Source: Pseudonocardiaceae bacterium (GTDB lineage: Bacteria > Actinomycetota > Actinomycetes > Mycobacteriales > Pseudonocardiaceae). From it: DNA of 64,000 nucleotides. Under the pieces are notes generated by a model that saw only the letters and a list, made by a program, of their open reading frames with translations, did not search any database and was not told where the DNA came from. The stretch is from positions 20,204 to 84,203 of the forward strand of contig WHTH01000011.1 in the NCBI GenBank assembly GCA_009377865.1, read 5' to 3'. Numbering within the stretch: position 1 is the stretch's first letter; every line of letters begins with the position of its first letter. Below, one piece after another: positions 1 to 10,553 of this stretch. A program made the translations under genes and the position numbers.

Positions 1-249
1 GCGCACGACGTAACCGGCCACCCAGATCTGCCGCGACTCGTCGTCGTCGTCGTTCCAGCCGGTGTTGCCGATGTGCGGGGCGGTCGCCACCACGATCTGG
101 CGGTGGTAGGAGGGGTCGGTCAGCGTCTCCTGATAGCCGGTCATGCCGGTGGTGAACACCGCCTCGCCGAGCGTCTCGCCCGACGCCCCGTAGGCGTCGC
201 CCAGCAGGTTGGTGCCATCCTCGAGCACCAGCAGCGCCGGTGTGCTCAT
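1..249 (-). CDS. carA: Carbamoyl-phosphate synthase small subunit, N-terminal part (3' end outside window)
   Basis: The 83 visible codons read [17 protein letters not shown] and continue with [21 protein letters not shown] and [16 protein letters not shown]. This is the conserved N-terminal domain of CarA, which forms the CarB-binding half of the glutamine amidotransferase; the amidotransferase domain itself lies outside the window. CarA supplies ammonia for carbamoyl phosphate in pyrimidine and arginine synthesis. The gene follows pyrC with about 28 bp between them, the usual actinobacterial order pyrR-pyrB-pyrC-carA. An in-frame ATG at 264 would add five residues. I chose 249 because the known proteins begin just before the VLEDG motif. 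Confidence 0.93.
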   Translation of the reverse strand, partial: MSTPALLVLEDGTNLLGDAYGASGETLGEAVFTTGMTGYQETLTDPSYHRQIVVATAPHIGNTGWNDDDDESRQIWVAGYVVR

Positions 250-277
250 CGCAGGCTTCACCATCTCGATCTTCGGC

Positions 278-1630
278 TCATCGACGCACCTTCCCGTCAT
301 CGGCGGTGACCCGCCCGCGCAGCAGCGTGGTGACCACCCGCGCAGGCAGTGTCATCCCCTCGAACGGCGTGTTCGAGGCGAGGCTGGCCAGCTGCGCGCC
401 CCGGACGGTCCACGTCGCGTCCGGATCCACCAGCACCAGTGTGGCCGGTTCCCCGGTCGCGAGTGGGCGGCCTTGCGTGGCGATGCCGCCCACGGCGGCC
501 GGCCGCTCGCTCATCACACGGGCCACCCCGCGCCAGTCGAGCAGTCCCGGGCGCACCATCGTCTCGACCACGACCGACAGCGCGGTCTGCAGCCCGAGCA
601 TCCCCGGACTGGCGGCTTCCCACTCGCAGTCCTTGTCCTGCGGTGCGTGCGGGGCGTGGTCGGTGGCCACGCAGTCGATCACGCCCTCGGCCAGCGCGGC
701 CCGCAGCGCCGCCGAGTCGTCGCGGGTGCGAAGCGGCGGGTTCACCTTGTTGACCGGGTCGTAGCCGGCGAGCCGCTCGTCGGACAGCAGCAGGTGATGT
801 GGCGTGACCTCGGCGGTCGTCCGGCCGCGTGCCCATCGCAGCACGTCGACGGTGCCCGCGCTCGAGACATGGCAGACATGCAGCCGGGCGCCTGCCGCGG
901 CGGCCAGCATGCAGTCCCGGGCGACGATCGACTCCTCCGCCGTCGCGGGCCATCCCGCGAGCCCGAGCCGGGCTGCGATCTCGCCCTCATGCGCCTGCGC
1001 GCCGACGGTGAGTCGCGGCTCCTGAGCGTGTTGCGCGATCACGGCGCCGAGCGAGGTGGAGTACTCGAGGGCGCGGCGCATGAGCAGCGGGTCGTGCACG
1101 CAGACGCCGTCGTCGGAGAACACGCGCACCCCGGCCGCGGAACCGGCCATCGCGCCCAGCTCGGCCAGTTGCTCACCGCCGAGGCCGACGGTGACGGCGC
1201 CGACCGGCGCGACGTCGACCAGTCCGATCTGCTGGCCGCGTCGCCAGACGTGCTCGACGGCCATCGCGGTGTCGGCCACCGGTTCCGTGTTGGCCATCGC
1301 GAACACCGCCGTGTAGCCACCCAGCGCGGCCGCGGCAGAGCCGGTCGCGATCGTCTCGGCATCCTCGCGGCCGGGCTCGCGCAGGTGGGTGTGCAGGTCG
1401 ACGAATCCGGGTAGCGCGACCAGGCCGCCGCAGTCACGGACCTCCGCGCCGGTCGCATCCAGGCCCGGGCCCGCCTCGGCGATCACCCCGTCGCGAAGCA
1501 TCAGGTCGATGGGATCCCCCTCGCCGTAGGGCCGGACCCCGCGCAGCAGCAGCGGTGGCGGCCCATGTCCGATGATTCGCTCGCTGCGCTCGCTGCTGTG
1601 TCCGATGGTTCGCTCGCTGCACTCGCTCAC
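278..1630 (-). CDS. pyrC: Dihydroorotase
   Basis: Third step of de novo pyrimidine synthesis: interconverts N-carbamoyl-aspartate and dihydroorotate in the cytoplasm. The 450-residue protein has the zinc motif HTHLREPG at about residues 80-87, the signature DHAPH and the [19 protein letters not shown]-terminal beta-sandwich segment of type I dihydroorotases. The GTG start overlaps the pyrB stop (GTGA), giving translational coupling. Odd: the first 22 residues ([22 protein letters not shown]) are not family sequence. They are encoded by two copies of a 31-nt unit at a 33-nt period, so the real enzyme fold begins at about residue 24. No better in-frame start is visible after the repeat. Confidence 0.96.
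   Translation of the reverse strand: MSECSERTIGHSSERSERIIGHGPPPLLLRGVRPYGEGDPIDLMLRDGVIAEAGPGLDATGAEVRDCGGLVALPGFVDLHTHLREPGREDAETIATGSAAAALGGYTAVFAMANTEPVADTAMAVEHVWRRGQQIGLVDVAPVGAVTVGLGGEQLAELGAMAGSAAGVRVFSDDGVCVHDPLLMRRALEYSTSLGAVIAQHAQEPRLTVGAQAHEGEIAARLGLAGWPATAEESIVARDCMLAAAAGARLHVCHVSSAGTVDVLRWARGRTTAEVTPHHLLLSDERLAGYDPVNKVNPPLRTRDDSAALRAALAEGVIDCVATDHAPHAPQDKDCEWEAASPGMLGLQTALSVVVETMVRPGLLDWRGVARVMSERPAAVGGIATQGRPLATGEPATLVLVDPDATWTVRGAQLASLASNTPFEGMTLPARVVTTLLRGRVTADDGKVRR
1566..1629 (-). repeat. Two direct repeats (33-nt period) encoding the pyrC N-terminus
   Basis: Units at 1566-1596 and 1599-1629 both read TGTCCGATGrTTCGCTCGCTG followed by a CTCGCT tail on the + strand. Translated from the minus strand they give SERTIGHS and SERIIGHG. 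They sit exactly between the pyrB stop codon and the conserved part of pyrC. A self-propagating or dispersed coding-compatible repeat is one explanation; a simple local duplication is another. Confidence 0.8.
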
Positions 1631-2550
1631 GTGCCGGCCTCCTGGCTGGCGAGCAGGTGGTAGAGCACGGCCATCCGGATGTGCACCCCGTTGCTCACCT
1701 GGCCGGTGATGACAGCGCGCGGCGAGTCCGCCACCGCCGCTGAGATCTCCATCCCCCGCAGCATCGGACCCGGGTGCAGCACTACCGCGTGCTGCGGCAG
1801 CCGCGCCGCCCTCGCCTCGGAGAGCCCGTACCAGGTCGCGTACTCCCGTGCCGAGGGAAAGAAGCCACCGTGCATCCGCTCGGCCTGCACCCGCAGCATC
1901 ATCACCGCGTCGGACTGCGGCAGCGCCGCGTCGAGGTCATGACCGGTGGTCACCGGCCAGCCGCTGACACCGGCGGGGAGCAGAGTGGGCGGGGCAACGA
2001 GGTGCAGCTGCGCACCGAGCATGCTCAGCAGTGCCACGTTGGAGCGCGCGACCCGGCTATGCAGCACGTCGCCGACGATCGTGATCCGCCGCCCGTCCAG
2101 GGTGCCGAGGTGCTCGCGCAGCGTGGCCGCGTCGAGCAGCGCCTGGGTGGGGTGTTCGTGCATCCCGTCCCCGGCATTGATGACATGCGCGGGCGTCCAC
2201 TCGGACATGCGATGCGCCGCGCCGGCAGACGGGTGCCGGAGGATCACGCAGTCCGCACCCATCGCGGACAGCGTGAGCGCGGTGTCGCGCAGTGACTCGC
2301 CCTTCGACACCGATGAGCTGCCGGCCGAGACATTGACGACGTCGGCGCTCATCTGCTTTCCGGCGATTTCGAAGGAGGCGCGGGTACGGGTGGAGCTCTC
2401 GTAGAACAGCGTGACAACGGTCCGGCCCCGAAGCGTCGGCAGCTTGCGCACCTCCCGCCCGAGCAGCGCCTCCTTGAGCCGGTCAGCGGTATCGAGCAGC
2501 GAGGTCGCGGTGGCGGCGTCGAGGTCGGCCGCCGACAGCAGGTGACGCAT
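1627..2550 (-). CDS. pyrB: Aspartate carbamoyltransferase, catalytic subunit
   Basis: Condenses carbamoyl phosphate with aspartate, the committed step of pyrimidine synthesis. The carbamoyl-phosphate loop [13 protein letters not shown] lies near residues 50-60. It is followed by the [12 protein letters not shown] motif, [13 protein letters not shown] and the C-terminal [11 protein letters not shown]. At 307 residues it has the normal length, and no pyrI regulatory chain is nearby, as expected outside enterobacteria. ATG 2550 is preceded by GGAGGG and overlaps the end of pyrR; a GTG one codon upstream is the alternative. Expression is probably controlled by PyrR with the rest of the operon. 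Confidence 0.96.
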   Translation of the reverse strand: MRHLLSAADLDAATATSLLDTADRLKEALLGREVRKLPTLRGRTVVTLFYESSTRTRASFEIAGKQMSADVVNVSAGSSSVSKGESLRDTALTLSAMGADCVILRHPSAGAAHRMSEWTPAHVINAGDGMHEHPTQALLDAATLREHLGTLDGRRITIVGDVLHSRVARSNVALLSMLGAQLHLVAPPTLLPAGVSGWPVTTGHDLDAALPQSDAVMMLRVQAERMHGGFFPSAREYATWYGLSEARAARLPQHAVVLHPGPMLRGMEISAAVADSPRAVITGQVSNGVHIRMAVLYHLLASQEAGT

Positions 2551-3122
2551 CACTGCGCCCTCCGGCGGATCATCACGGCATCCCTGTCGTCGGTCTCCTC
2601 GAGCAGCACCGCGATCTCCTCCTCGCGCGAGGTCGGCAGGTTCTTGCCCACGTAGTCGGCGCGGATCGGCAGCTCACGGTGGCCGCGGTCGACGAGTACC
2701 GCGAGCTGTACGGCGCGGGGTCTGCCGTGGTCGCGCAGCGCGTCGAGCGCCGCCCGCACGGTGCGGCCGGAGAAGAGCACGTCGTCGACGAGCACGACCA
2801 GAGCGTCGTCGACACCGCCCTCGGGCAGCGTGGTGGGCTCCAGCGGGCGGGTGGGACGGCGACGCAGGTCGTCGCGGTAGAGCGTGATGTCGAGGATGCC
2901 CGCGGTGGCAATGATGTCGGTGGCACCGCTGAACTCGCCGATGCGGGTGGCGAGCCGGTGGGCGAGCGGGACACCGCGCGACGGGATGCCCAGCAGCACG
3001 GCCCGGGCGGGGGCCGTGCCCTCGATGATCTCGTGGGCCATGCGGGCGACGGTGCGCGCGACGTCAGCGGCAGACAGCAGCTCCCGCTGCCCCGCCGCTT
3101 CCGTCCCGGTGCGGGACGTCAC
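2550..3122 (-). CDS. pyrR: PyrR: pyrimidine operon RNA-binding regulator / uracil phosphoribosyltransferase
   Basis: PyrR binds UMP/UTP and then a stem-loop in pyr mRNA to repress expression; many homologues also make UMP from uracil and PRPP. The 190-residue protein shows the PRPP-binding loop [21 protein letters not shown], the SRGVPLA loop and the PyrR-specific [16 protein letters not shown] segment. I chose GTG 3122 over an upstream start at 3146 because a near-perfect Shine-Dalgarno (GGAAGGAGG) lies 6 nt before it. It is the first gene of the pyr operon and diverges from bldD. Confidence 0.95.
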   Translation of the reverse strand: MTSRTGTEAAGQRELLSAADVARTVARMAHEIIEGTAPARAVLLGIPSRGVPLAHRLATRIGEFSGATDIIATAGILDITLYRDDLRRRPTRPLEPTTLPEGGVDDALVVLVDDVLFSGRTVRAALDALRDHGRPRAVQLAVLVDRGHRELPIRADYVGKNLPTSREEEIAVLLEETDDRDAVMIRRRAQ

Positions 3123-3135
3123 GGCAGACCTCCTT

Positions 3136-3156
3136 CCCCGCCTCACCGGACGGGCC
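3136..3156 (-). promoter_or_regulatory. Candidate PyrR-binding RNA stem-loop overlapping the pyrR ribosome binding site
   Basis: The minus strand reads GUCCGGUGAGGCGGGG immediately before the GGAAGGAGG of pyrR. UCCGGUGAGGC matches the Bacillus PyrR-binding consensus UCCAGAGAGGC except at two positions, and CCCG/CGGG can pair around it. Because the element abuts the Shine-Dalgarno, binding would block translation initiation, the mechanism described for mycobacterial pyr operons. There is no antiterminator/terminator pair. Confidence 0.65.
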
Positions 3157-3172
3157 TTAAAGGACGTCAGGT

Positions 3173-3190
3173 CCCGGGCGGCTGCCCGGG
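3173..3190 (-). other. GC-rich hairpin in the pyr leader
   Basis: A perfect 7-bp stem (CCCGGGC/GCCCGGG) with a 4-nt loop lies just upstream of the PyrR-like element, within the transcribed leader if the promoter is further upstream. It could be an upper or alternative stem of the regulatory leader. There is no T-run, so it is unlikely to be an intrinsic terminator. Confidence 0.5.
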
Positions 3191-3326
3191 CCGGTGGCTG
3201 AGCGTATCAGGCAGACCACGCGTTACCCGTTACCGCCACTCCGTTGCCCCGTACGGGTGGTGTAGGCACGCTCGCCTACCCCACGTAGCATAAGGTGCTT
3301 GACCTGGGGGCGTTACAGAGCGGAGC

Positions 3327-3341
3327 ATTACTCTGCGTATC
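3327..3341 (+). promoter_or_regulatory. Candidate BldD box upstream of bldD
   Basis: ATTACTCTGCGTATC fits the BldD operator consensus nTnACnCWGnGTnAn at every fixed position but the last A. It lies about 75 bp before the bldD start. A second, poorer half-match (GTTACAGAGCG) starts 16 bp upstream, and a TTGACC hexamer is found at 3299-3304. BldD is known to repress its own gene in Streptomyces, so autoregulation is the natural reading. Confidence 0.55.
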
Positions 3342-3416
3342 AAACCGATCCTCCCGCGGCGCACAACGGCTTCGCTGGGTACCAGCCGCCGGGTCTGATG
3401 AACGGAGATGCGCCAG

Positions 3417-3905
3417 ATGGGCGACTACGCCAAGGCACTCGGGTCGAAGTTGCGGGGTATCCGCCAGCAACAGGGCCTGTCCCTGCACGGGGTCGAGCAG
3501 AAGTCCGGCGGCCGCTGGAAGGCCGTCGTCGTCGGCTCCTACGAGCGCGGTGACCGCGCCGTCACGGTGCAGAAACTCGCAGAGCTCGCCGACTTCTACG
3601 GCGTGCCGGTCGCCGAGCTGCTGCCCGAAGGCCGGATCCCCGCGGGTGGTGAGCCTGCCACCAAGATCGTCATCAACCTGGAGCGGCTGCAGCAGCTGCC
3701 GGTCGACAAGGTGGGTCCGCTCGCCCGCTATGCAGCCACAATCCAGAGCCAGCGCGGCGACTACAACGGCAAGGTGCTGTCCATCCGCACCGAGGACCTG
3801 CGGTCGCTGGCGATCATCTACGACATGGCCCCCGGTGAGCTCACCGAGCAGCTGATCGACTGGGGCGTGCTACCGCCGGAAGCCCGGCCCGCCAAGGAGG
3901 AGTAG
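3417..3905 (+). CDS. bldD: BldD, c-di-GMP-responsive developmental repressor
   Basis: Global transcription factor that in Streptomyces holds back sporulation genes when dimerised by tetrameric c-di-GMP. The 162-residue protein has an N-terminal XRE helix-turn-helix (residues about 5-70, including GLSLHGVEQKS and VVGSYERGDRAVTVQKLAELADFYGVPV). Its C-terminal domain carries the intact c-di-GMP signature RGD-x8-RxxD at R113-G-D115 and R124-x-x-D127. The start at 3417 is chosen over 3408 because GGAG is properly spaced and the protein then matches known N-termini. It diverges from pyrR. Confidence 0.96.
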   Translation: MGDYAKALGSKLRGIRQQQGLSLHGVEQKSGGRWKAVVVGSYERGDRAVTVQKLAELADFYGVPVAELLPEGRIPAGGEPATKIVINLERLQQLPVDKVGPLARYAATIQSQRGDYNGKVLSIRTEDLRSLAIIYDMAPGELTEQLIDWGVLPPEARPAKEE

Positions 3906-3911
3906 CGCACC

Positions 3912-4316
3912 TCAGGCCGAGCGAAGTGCGGCAATGCTGCCGAGCACGCCGTTCACGAAGCGGGGCGAGTCGTCGGTGGACAGCGCCTTCGCCAGCTCGA
4001 TCGCCTCGTCGATGGCCACGGCGTCGTCGATGTCGTCGGCCCAGAGCATCTCGTAGAGGCCGAGCCGCAATACCGCGCGGTCGACCACCGGCATCCGCGA
4101 CAGTGTCCAGCCCTGCGCGTGCTCGCCGATCAGCTCGTCGATCCGGTCGCGGTGTGCGACCACGCCCTGCACCAACTCGACCGTGTAGTCGTTGATCGGC
4201 GGCACATCGGGCGAACCGATCCGCTCGCTGAGCAGCTCGAGCGGGTCGGTCTGGCGCAAGTCGGCCTCGAAGAGGACGTCGACGGCCCGCTTGCGGGACT
4301 TGCTGCGAGCGCCCAC
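3912..4316 (-). CDS. nusB: Transcription antitermination factor NusB
   Basis: Binds boxA RNA with NusE (S10) in rRNA antitermination complexes. The 134-residue protein has the arginine-rich start GARSKSRKRAVDVLFEADLR, the helical core HAQGWTLSRMPVVDRAVLRLGLYEML and the typical end AIDEAIELAKALSTDDSPRFVNGVLG. GTG 4316 begins one base after the efp stop codon, so translation is probably coupled to efp. No separate Shine-Dalgarno is convincing. It converges with bldD, 6 bp away. Confidence 0.95.
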   Translation of the reverse strand: MGARSKSRKRAVDVLFEADLRQTDPLELLSERIGSPDVPPINDYTVELVQGVVAHRDRIDELIGEHAQGWTLSRMPVVDRAVLRLGLYEMLWADDIDDAVAIDEAIELAKALSTDDSPRFVNGVLGSIAALRSA

Positions 4317-4317
4317 C

Positions 4318-4881
4318 TCAGCTGTTGACGCGGCCGAGATAACGCCCGTCCCTGGTATCGACCTTGATCTTCTCACCGGTGGACACGAACAGCGGGACCG
4401 CGACCTCCGCGCCCGTCTCCAGTGTCGCGGGCTTGGTCCCGCCGGTGGACCGGTCGCCCTGCACGCCGGGGTCTGTGTGGGAGATCAACAGCTCCACCGA
4501 GGGCGGCAGCTCGACGTAGAGCGGCGTGCCCTCGTGCACCGCGACCTGCGCGGTGCTGTTCTCGAGCATGTACTTCGACGCGTCACCGACGGTCTCGGCC
4601 GGCACAACGATCTGGTCGAAGGTCCCGGGGTCCATGAAGACGTAGTCCGTGCCGTCGGAGTAGAGGTAGGTCATACCCCGCCGGTCGACGGTGGTCGTGT
4701 CGACCTTGGCGCCGGCGTTGAAGGTCTTGTCGACAACCTTGCCCGACATCACGTTCTTCAACGTGGTGCGCACGAAAGCGCCACCCTTGCCGGGCTTCAC
4801 GTGCTGAAAGTTCACGACCGACCACAGCTGGCCGTCGAGGTTGAGCACGATCCCGTTCTTCAGGTCGTTGGTACTGGCCAC
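4318..4881 (-). CDS. efp: Translation elongation factor P
   Basis: Relieves ribosome stalling at polyproline stretches. At 187 residues it has the three-domain EF-P length. The tip loop [16 protein letters not shown] carries the lysine (residue 32) that in many bacteria is modified and reaches toward the peptidyl-transferase centre; no epmA/epmB-type modification genes are visible here. The C-terminus ends in the domain III motif [33 protein letters not shown] and the [14 protein letters not shown] tail. The order efp-nusB downstream of pepQ is the conserved actinobacterial arrangement. Confidence 0.97.
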   Translation of the reverse strand: MASTNDLKNGIVLNLDGQLWSVVNFQHVKPGKGGAFVRTTLKNVMSGKVVDKTFNAGAKVDTTTVDRRGMTYLYSDGTDYVFMDPGTFDQIVVPAETVGDASKYMLENSTAQVAVHEGTPLYVELPPSVELLISHTDPGVQGDRSTGGTKPATLETGAEVAVPLFVSTGEKIKVDTRDGRYLGRVNS

Positions 4882-4919
4882 GGCAGGCTGTCACTCCTGT
4901 GGGTCTGTGTCCGGAACGT

Positions 4920-6005
4920 CTAGGCGGCCACGAGGTCCTTCGTGGTCAGGGTGAGGATCTCGGGATCGCCGTCACCGACGACGAGAGTGTCCTCGATGCG
5001 CACGCCACCACGGTCGACCAGGTAGACACCCGGCTCCACGGTGACCGCCATCCCGGCTTCGAGTGTACCGGCGCCACGCTGCGACAACGTCGGCGCCTCG
5101 TGGATCGCCAGGCCCACCCCGTGCCCGAGGCCGTGCAGGAACTCCTCGCCGTACCCGGCATCGGCGATCACAGCGCGCGCGGCGGTGTCGACGTCGCGGA
5201 CGTCGGCCCCCGGGCGCAGCGCTGCCCGGCCGGCCGCCTGCGCCGCGGCGACCAGCGCGTAGAGCTCCCGCTGCCAGCCCGCGGGCTCGCCGAGCACCAC
5301 CGTGCGGGTCATGTCGGAGTGGTAGCCATCGACCAGTGCACCGAAGTCCATCTTGACGAGGTCACCGCTGCACAGCTCGGCATCGGTGGGGCGGTGGTGA
5401 GGTACCGCAGAGTTCGATCCGGCGGCGACGATCGTCTCGAACGACGGGCCAGCGGCGCCGGCCTGCACCATCCGGCTCTCGAGGTCGAGCGCGACCTCCC
5501 GCTCGGTGCGGCCGGGGCGCAGCCCGCCGTCGGCAAGCAACCCGGCCAGCGCGGTGTCGGCGGCGGCGCAGGCGGCCCGTAGCGCGGCGATCTCATCGAC
5601 GTCCTTGACCGTGCGAAGCTGCTCCACCAGCCGCGACGCGGGGTGCATCCGGTCGCGTCCGGCGATCTCGGCCAGCGCCTCGTGCACGTCGATGGTCACC
5701 ACATGGCTCTCGAAACCCAACCTGGCGATCCCGGTCTCGACGGCCTCGCCGGCCAGCCGGCGGTCGCTGCCCCGCTCGATGACGCGCCGCAGGTCGGGCA
5801 GCTGGCGCTGCGACTGCGTCTCGTACCGGCCGTCGGTGCAGAACACCGAGCCGCCGTCGCCGCCGGCGTGCACCAGCAACGCGGCATTCGAGCCGGTGAA
5901 GCCGGTGAGGTAACGGACGTTGAGCAGGTCGGTCACCAGCAGCGCATCCAGGCCGCGGGTGCGCAGCTGGTCGCGGAGCGCCTCCCGGCGCCGGGAATGG
6001 AACAT
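4920..6005 (-). CDS. pepQ: Xaa-Pro dipeptidase/aminopeptidase, M24 family
   Basis: Cytoplasmic metallopeptidase that removes N-terminal residues preceding proline. The 361-residue protein has an N-terminal creatinase-like domain (to about 130) and a pita-bread catalytic domain. Metal ligands can be read in VKMDFGALVDGYHSDMTRT (two Asp), GLGHGVGLAIHEAP (His), VTVEPGVY (Glu) and GVRIEDTLVV (Glu). It lies upstream of efp. Its ATG overlaps by two bases the ATG of the divergent membrane protein gene at 6004. Confidence 0.94.
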   Translation of the reverse strand: MFHSRRREALRDQLRTRGLDALLVTDLLNVRYLTGFTGSNAALLVHAGGDGGSVFCTDGRYETQSQRQLPDLRRVIERGSDRRLAGEAVETGIARLGFESHVVTIDVHEALAEIAGRDRMHPASRLVEQLRTVKDVDEIAALRAACAAADTALAGLLADGGLRPGRTEREVALDLESRMVQAGAAGPSFETIVAAGSNSAVPHHRPTDAELCSGDLVKMDFGALVDGYHSDMTRTVVLGEPAGWQRELYALVAAAQAAGRAALRPGADVRDVDTAARAVIADAGYGEEFLHGLGHGVGLAIHEAPTLSQRGAGTLEAGMAVTVEPGVYLVDRGGVRIEDTLVVGDGDPEILTLTTKDLVAA

Positions 6006-6462
6006 GGCTGCACGCTATACGCTGCGGGCTGTGGCGTTCTGGCTGGTGCGAGCGATCGGGATGACCGTTGTACACACCGCGGGTCAGATTGCCATGTCGT
6101 TCGTCCGTGCCTCGGCCCCGGAACGGGCGTCGATCGCCGAGGCGTCGGTTCTCGGCCTGCTGGTGGCCGTCGCGCTGGCCTGGGGAGCAGCCGACAGCTG
6201 GCTGCGCCACGAGCGGCCTGCCACCACCTGGCTCGTGGCCGCCCTGGTGACGGGTCCGGTCGCCGGGCTGCTCGGTGTGATCGTGCGAACCGCGTTCATC
6301 GACGCGACCCGGATGGCTGCACTGTGGCCCGCGCTGACCGGTGGTGCCGCGTTCACCGCGCTGCTGGTGCTGATCCCGGCGGTAGCGGGCATCGGAGCGG
6401 GCCGGCTGCTGGAGCCGCCGGCCGGTCCGCGCCGCGAGAAGACGAGCCAGCCGCAAGGGTGA
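6004..6462 (+). CDS. Small multi-pass membrane protein (B-4DMT family, Rv2536-like)
   Basis: The 152-residue hydrophobic protein has four predicted transmembrane segments (around VAFWLVRAIGMTVVHTAG, ASVLGLLVAVALAWGAADSW, TTWLVAALVTGPVAGLLGVIV and TGGAAFTALLVLIPAVAGIGAG) and a short basic tail. Its place between pepQ and aroQ matches Rv2536 of M. tuberculosis, whose family is annotated as a possible transporter; the substrate is unknown. ATG 6004 would lie on the pepQ start codon, and a GTG at 6031 is an alternative. The family call rests on position and topology. Confidence 0.75.
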   Translation: MAARYTLRAVAFWLVRAIGMTVVHTAGQIAMSFVRASAPERASIAEASVLGLLVAVALAWGAADSWLRHERPATTWLVAALVTGPVAGLLGVIVRTAFIDATRMAALWPALTGGAAFTALLVLIPAVAGIGAGRLLEPPAGPRREKTSQPQG

Positions 6463-6467
6463 CGGCC

Positions 6468-8599
<2,132 letters not shown>

Positions 8600-9064
8600 T
8601 CAGCGTCCGGTTCGCCCGCGCGGCGGTGGCACCTCGTGATCCGCGGGCGTGGACCACGACACGCCCGCGAAGCGGCCGAAGTCGCTGTCGTAGGTGACGA
8701 CCTCGCCGCGGTGCTCGATCGCCAGCGCAGCGAGGTGAGCATCGTTGACGAGGTTCCCGCCGCCTCCGAGTGGGGCCAGCAGCCCGCAGAGCACGTCGAG
8801 ATGCCGGGCGGTGGGTTCCAGCAGGACGCTCGTCGGCTGCGACAGCCAGGCCCGTGCCCGCTCGGCTGCCTGCTCCACCGTGAGGGGGGACGGAAACAGG
8901 CCGATCTTGGTGGACAGCCGCAGGAAGGCCAGCAGGCTGACCCAGCTGAACCCGACGGTGGTGCGCCCGTTGAGCGCGCCGTCGAGCCATGTGACGGCTT
9001 CGTCGTGACGCTGCGCAGACTCGTTCACCGCGTAGAGCAACACGTTTGCATCAACGATCTTCAC
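8600..9064 (-). CDS. vapC: PIN-domain toxin (VapC family)
   Basis: Predicted site-specific RNase of a type II toxin-antitoxin pair. The 154-residue protein has the four PIN acidic positions: D5 in MKIVDANVLLYAVN, a central segment WVSLLAFLRLSTK, D in NLVNDAHLAALAIEHR and the last pair in VVTYDSDFGRF. The start overlaps the antitoxin stop as GTGA. The C-terminal tail is proline/arginine-rich. VapBC genes are also found between the aro genes in M. tuberculosis, so this may be a recurrent integration spot. RNA target unknown. Confidence 0.9.
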   Translation of the reverse strand: MKIVDANVLLYAVNESAQRHDEAVTWLDGALNGRTTVGFSWVSLLAFLRLSTKIGLFPSPLTVEQAAERARAWLSQPTSVLLEPTARHLDVLCGLLAPLGGGGNLVNDAHLAALAIEHRGEVVTYDSDFGRFAGVSWSTPADHEVPPPRGRTGR

Positions 9065-9312
9065 TTGCCGACTCGGATCTTGCGCACCAGTTCCTCGTCC
9101 TCGAGTTCGGCAGCAACCTGCAGCGCGCGGTCGAGGTTGACCGCTGGTACTCCCAGCGGTGCGGTGACCGTCCGGAACGGCGCTTCGCCATGCACGTCGG
9201 CGCCGGCCCGGATCGTGTCGTTGAGCGCCTGCTTGAAGGAAATGCCACGCTCCCGCATCCGTCGCCTGATCAGCGCGGCGGTGTCGGGATCGAGCGTGAC
9301 GGTGGTACGCAC
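9061..9312 (-). CDS. vapB: VapB-type antitoxin
   Basis: The 83-residue partner precedes vapC with a four-base overlap. Its N-terminus MRTTVTLDPDTAALIRRRMRERGISFKQALNDTIRAG is a ribbon-helix-helix DNA-binding motif, which would bind the module's own promoter. The C-terminal helix LDRALQVAAELEDEELVRKIRV is the likely toxin-neutralising part. The start is GTG. The 43 bp upstream, before the aroC stop, must hold its promoter if it is transcribed separately. Confidence 0.88.
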   Translation of the reverse strand: MRTTVTLDPDTAALIRRRMRERGISFKQALNDTIRAGADVHGEAPFRTVTAPLGVPAVNLDRALQVAAELEDEELVRKIRVGK

Positions 9313-9355
9313 CGGGACATCATAGCATCATTCGTGTTGATGCAGTGATGCACGA

Positions 9356-10525
9356 TCAGTGCGAATCGAGGTAGCCGTGCAGGTTGCGCACGGTCTCCGG
9401 CAACGAGTCCCCGCCGAACTTCTCCAGCGCCGCGTCGGCCAGCACCAGCGCGACCATCGCCTCGGCGACCACTCCCGCTGCAGGGAGCGCGCAGACGTCG
9501 GACCGCTGGTTGATCGCCACCGCGACCTGCCCGGTCGACAGGTCCACGGTCCCCAGTGCCCGCGGCACGGTGGAGATCGGTTTCATCGCCACCCGCACCC
9601 GCAGCGGCTCGCCGTTGGTCATGCCGCCCTCGAGCCCACCGGCGCGGTTGGTCGAGCGCATCACCCCATCGGGGCCCGGCGCCATCTCGTCGTGGGCGAC
9701 GCTGCCGCGCCGGCGTGCGGTCGCGAACCCGTCGCCGATCTCTACCCCCTTCATCGCCTGGATCCCCATCAGTGCCGCCGCGAGCCGGGAGTCGAGCCGC
9801 CGGTCGGCGTGCACGAACGAGCCGAGGCCGACCGGCAGGCCGTGCGCGACGACCTCGACGACGCCGCCGAGGGTGTCGCCGTCCTTCTTGGCCGCGTCGA
9901 CCTCCTCGACCATCGCCGCCGATGCGGTTTCGTCGAAGGCCCGGACCGGGCTGGCGTCGACCCGCTCGGCGTCACCGGGCCCCGGTACCACCCCCGCGGG
10001 TGTGTCGACCTCACCGAGCGAGACGACGTGCGAGAGCACCTCGACGCCCAGGGCCTGCCGCAGCAGCGCCCTGGCCACCGTGCCCAGTGCCACCCGGGAG
10101 GCGGTTTCCCGCGCGCTGGCCCGCTCCAGCACCGGGCGGGCGTCGTCGAAGCCGTACTTGGTCATCCCGGCCATGTCGGCGTGACCCGGCCGCGGTCGGG
10201 TCAGCGGTGCGTTGCGGGCCTGGCGGGCGAGCACGTCGGGGTCGACCGGGTCGGCGGCCATCACGGTCTCCCACTTGGGCCACTCGGTGTTGCCGATCCG
10301 GATCGCGACCGGGCCGCCGAGCGTGTGCCCGTGCCGGATGCCACCGACCAGCTCGACCTCGTCGGCCTCGAACTTCATCCGGGCGCCACGGCCGTGGCCG
10401 AGCCGGCGACGGGCCAGCTCGGCCTGCACGTCCTTAGTGGCGACCGCCACCCCGGCGACCATGCCCTCGAGCACGGCGACCAGCGCGGGGCCGTGGGACT
10501 CCCCGGCGGTGATCCAACGCAACAC
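9356..10525 (-). CDS. aroC: Chorismate synthase
   Basis: Last shikimate step: EPSP to chorismate with reduced FMN. The 389-residue protein begins [21 protein letters not shown], the family signature. It contains the [31 protein letters not shown] block, [32 protein letters not shown] and the C-terminal [21 protein letters not shown] 10525 has GGGAG about 10 nt upstream and matches known N-termini. It follows the prepilin peptidase gene. Confidence 0.97.
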   Translation of the reverse strand: MLRWITAGESHGPALVAVLEGMVAGVAVATKDVQAELARRRLGHGRGARMKFEADEVELVGGIRHGHTLGGPVAIRIGNTEWPKWETVMAADPVDPDVLARQARNAPLTRPRPGHADMAGMTKYGFDDARPVLERASARETASRVALGTVARALLRQALGVEVLSHVVSLGEVDTPAGVVPGPGDAERVDASPVRAFDETASAAMVEEVDAAKKDGDTLGGVVEVVAHGLPVGLGSFVHADRRLDSRLAAALMGIQAMKGVEIGDGFATARRRGSVAHDEMAPGPDGVMRSTNRAGGLEGGMTNGEPLRVRVAMKPISTVPRALGTVDLSTGQVAVAINQRSDVCALPAAGVVAEAMVALVLADAALEKFGGDSLPETVRNLHGYLDSH

Positions 10526-10553
10526 CCCACAATTCTCCCACGCGAGGCGCCAC

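Noticed and set aside
209..1414. Long + strand open frames opposite pyrC (and similar ones opposite alaS, relA, rarA and thrS)
   Set aside because: They lie antisense to clearly conserved genes and have Arg/His/Gly-rich, family-less translations; they are by-products of GC-rich third positions.
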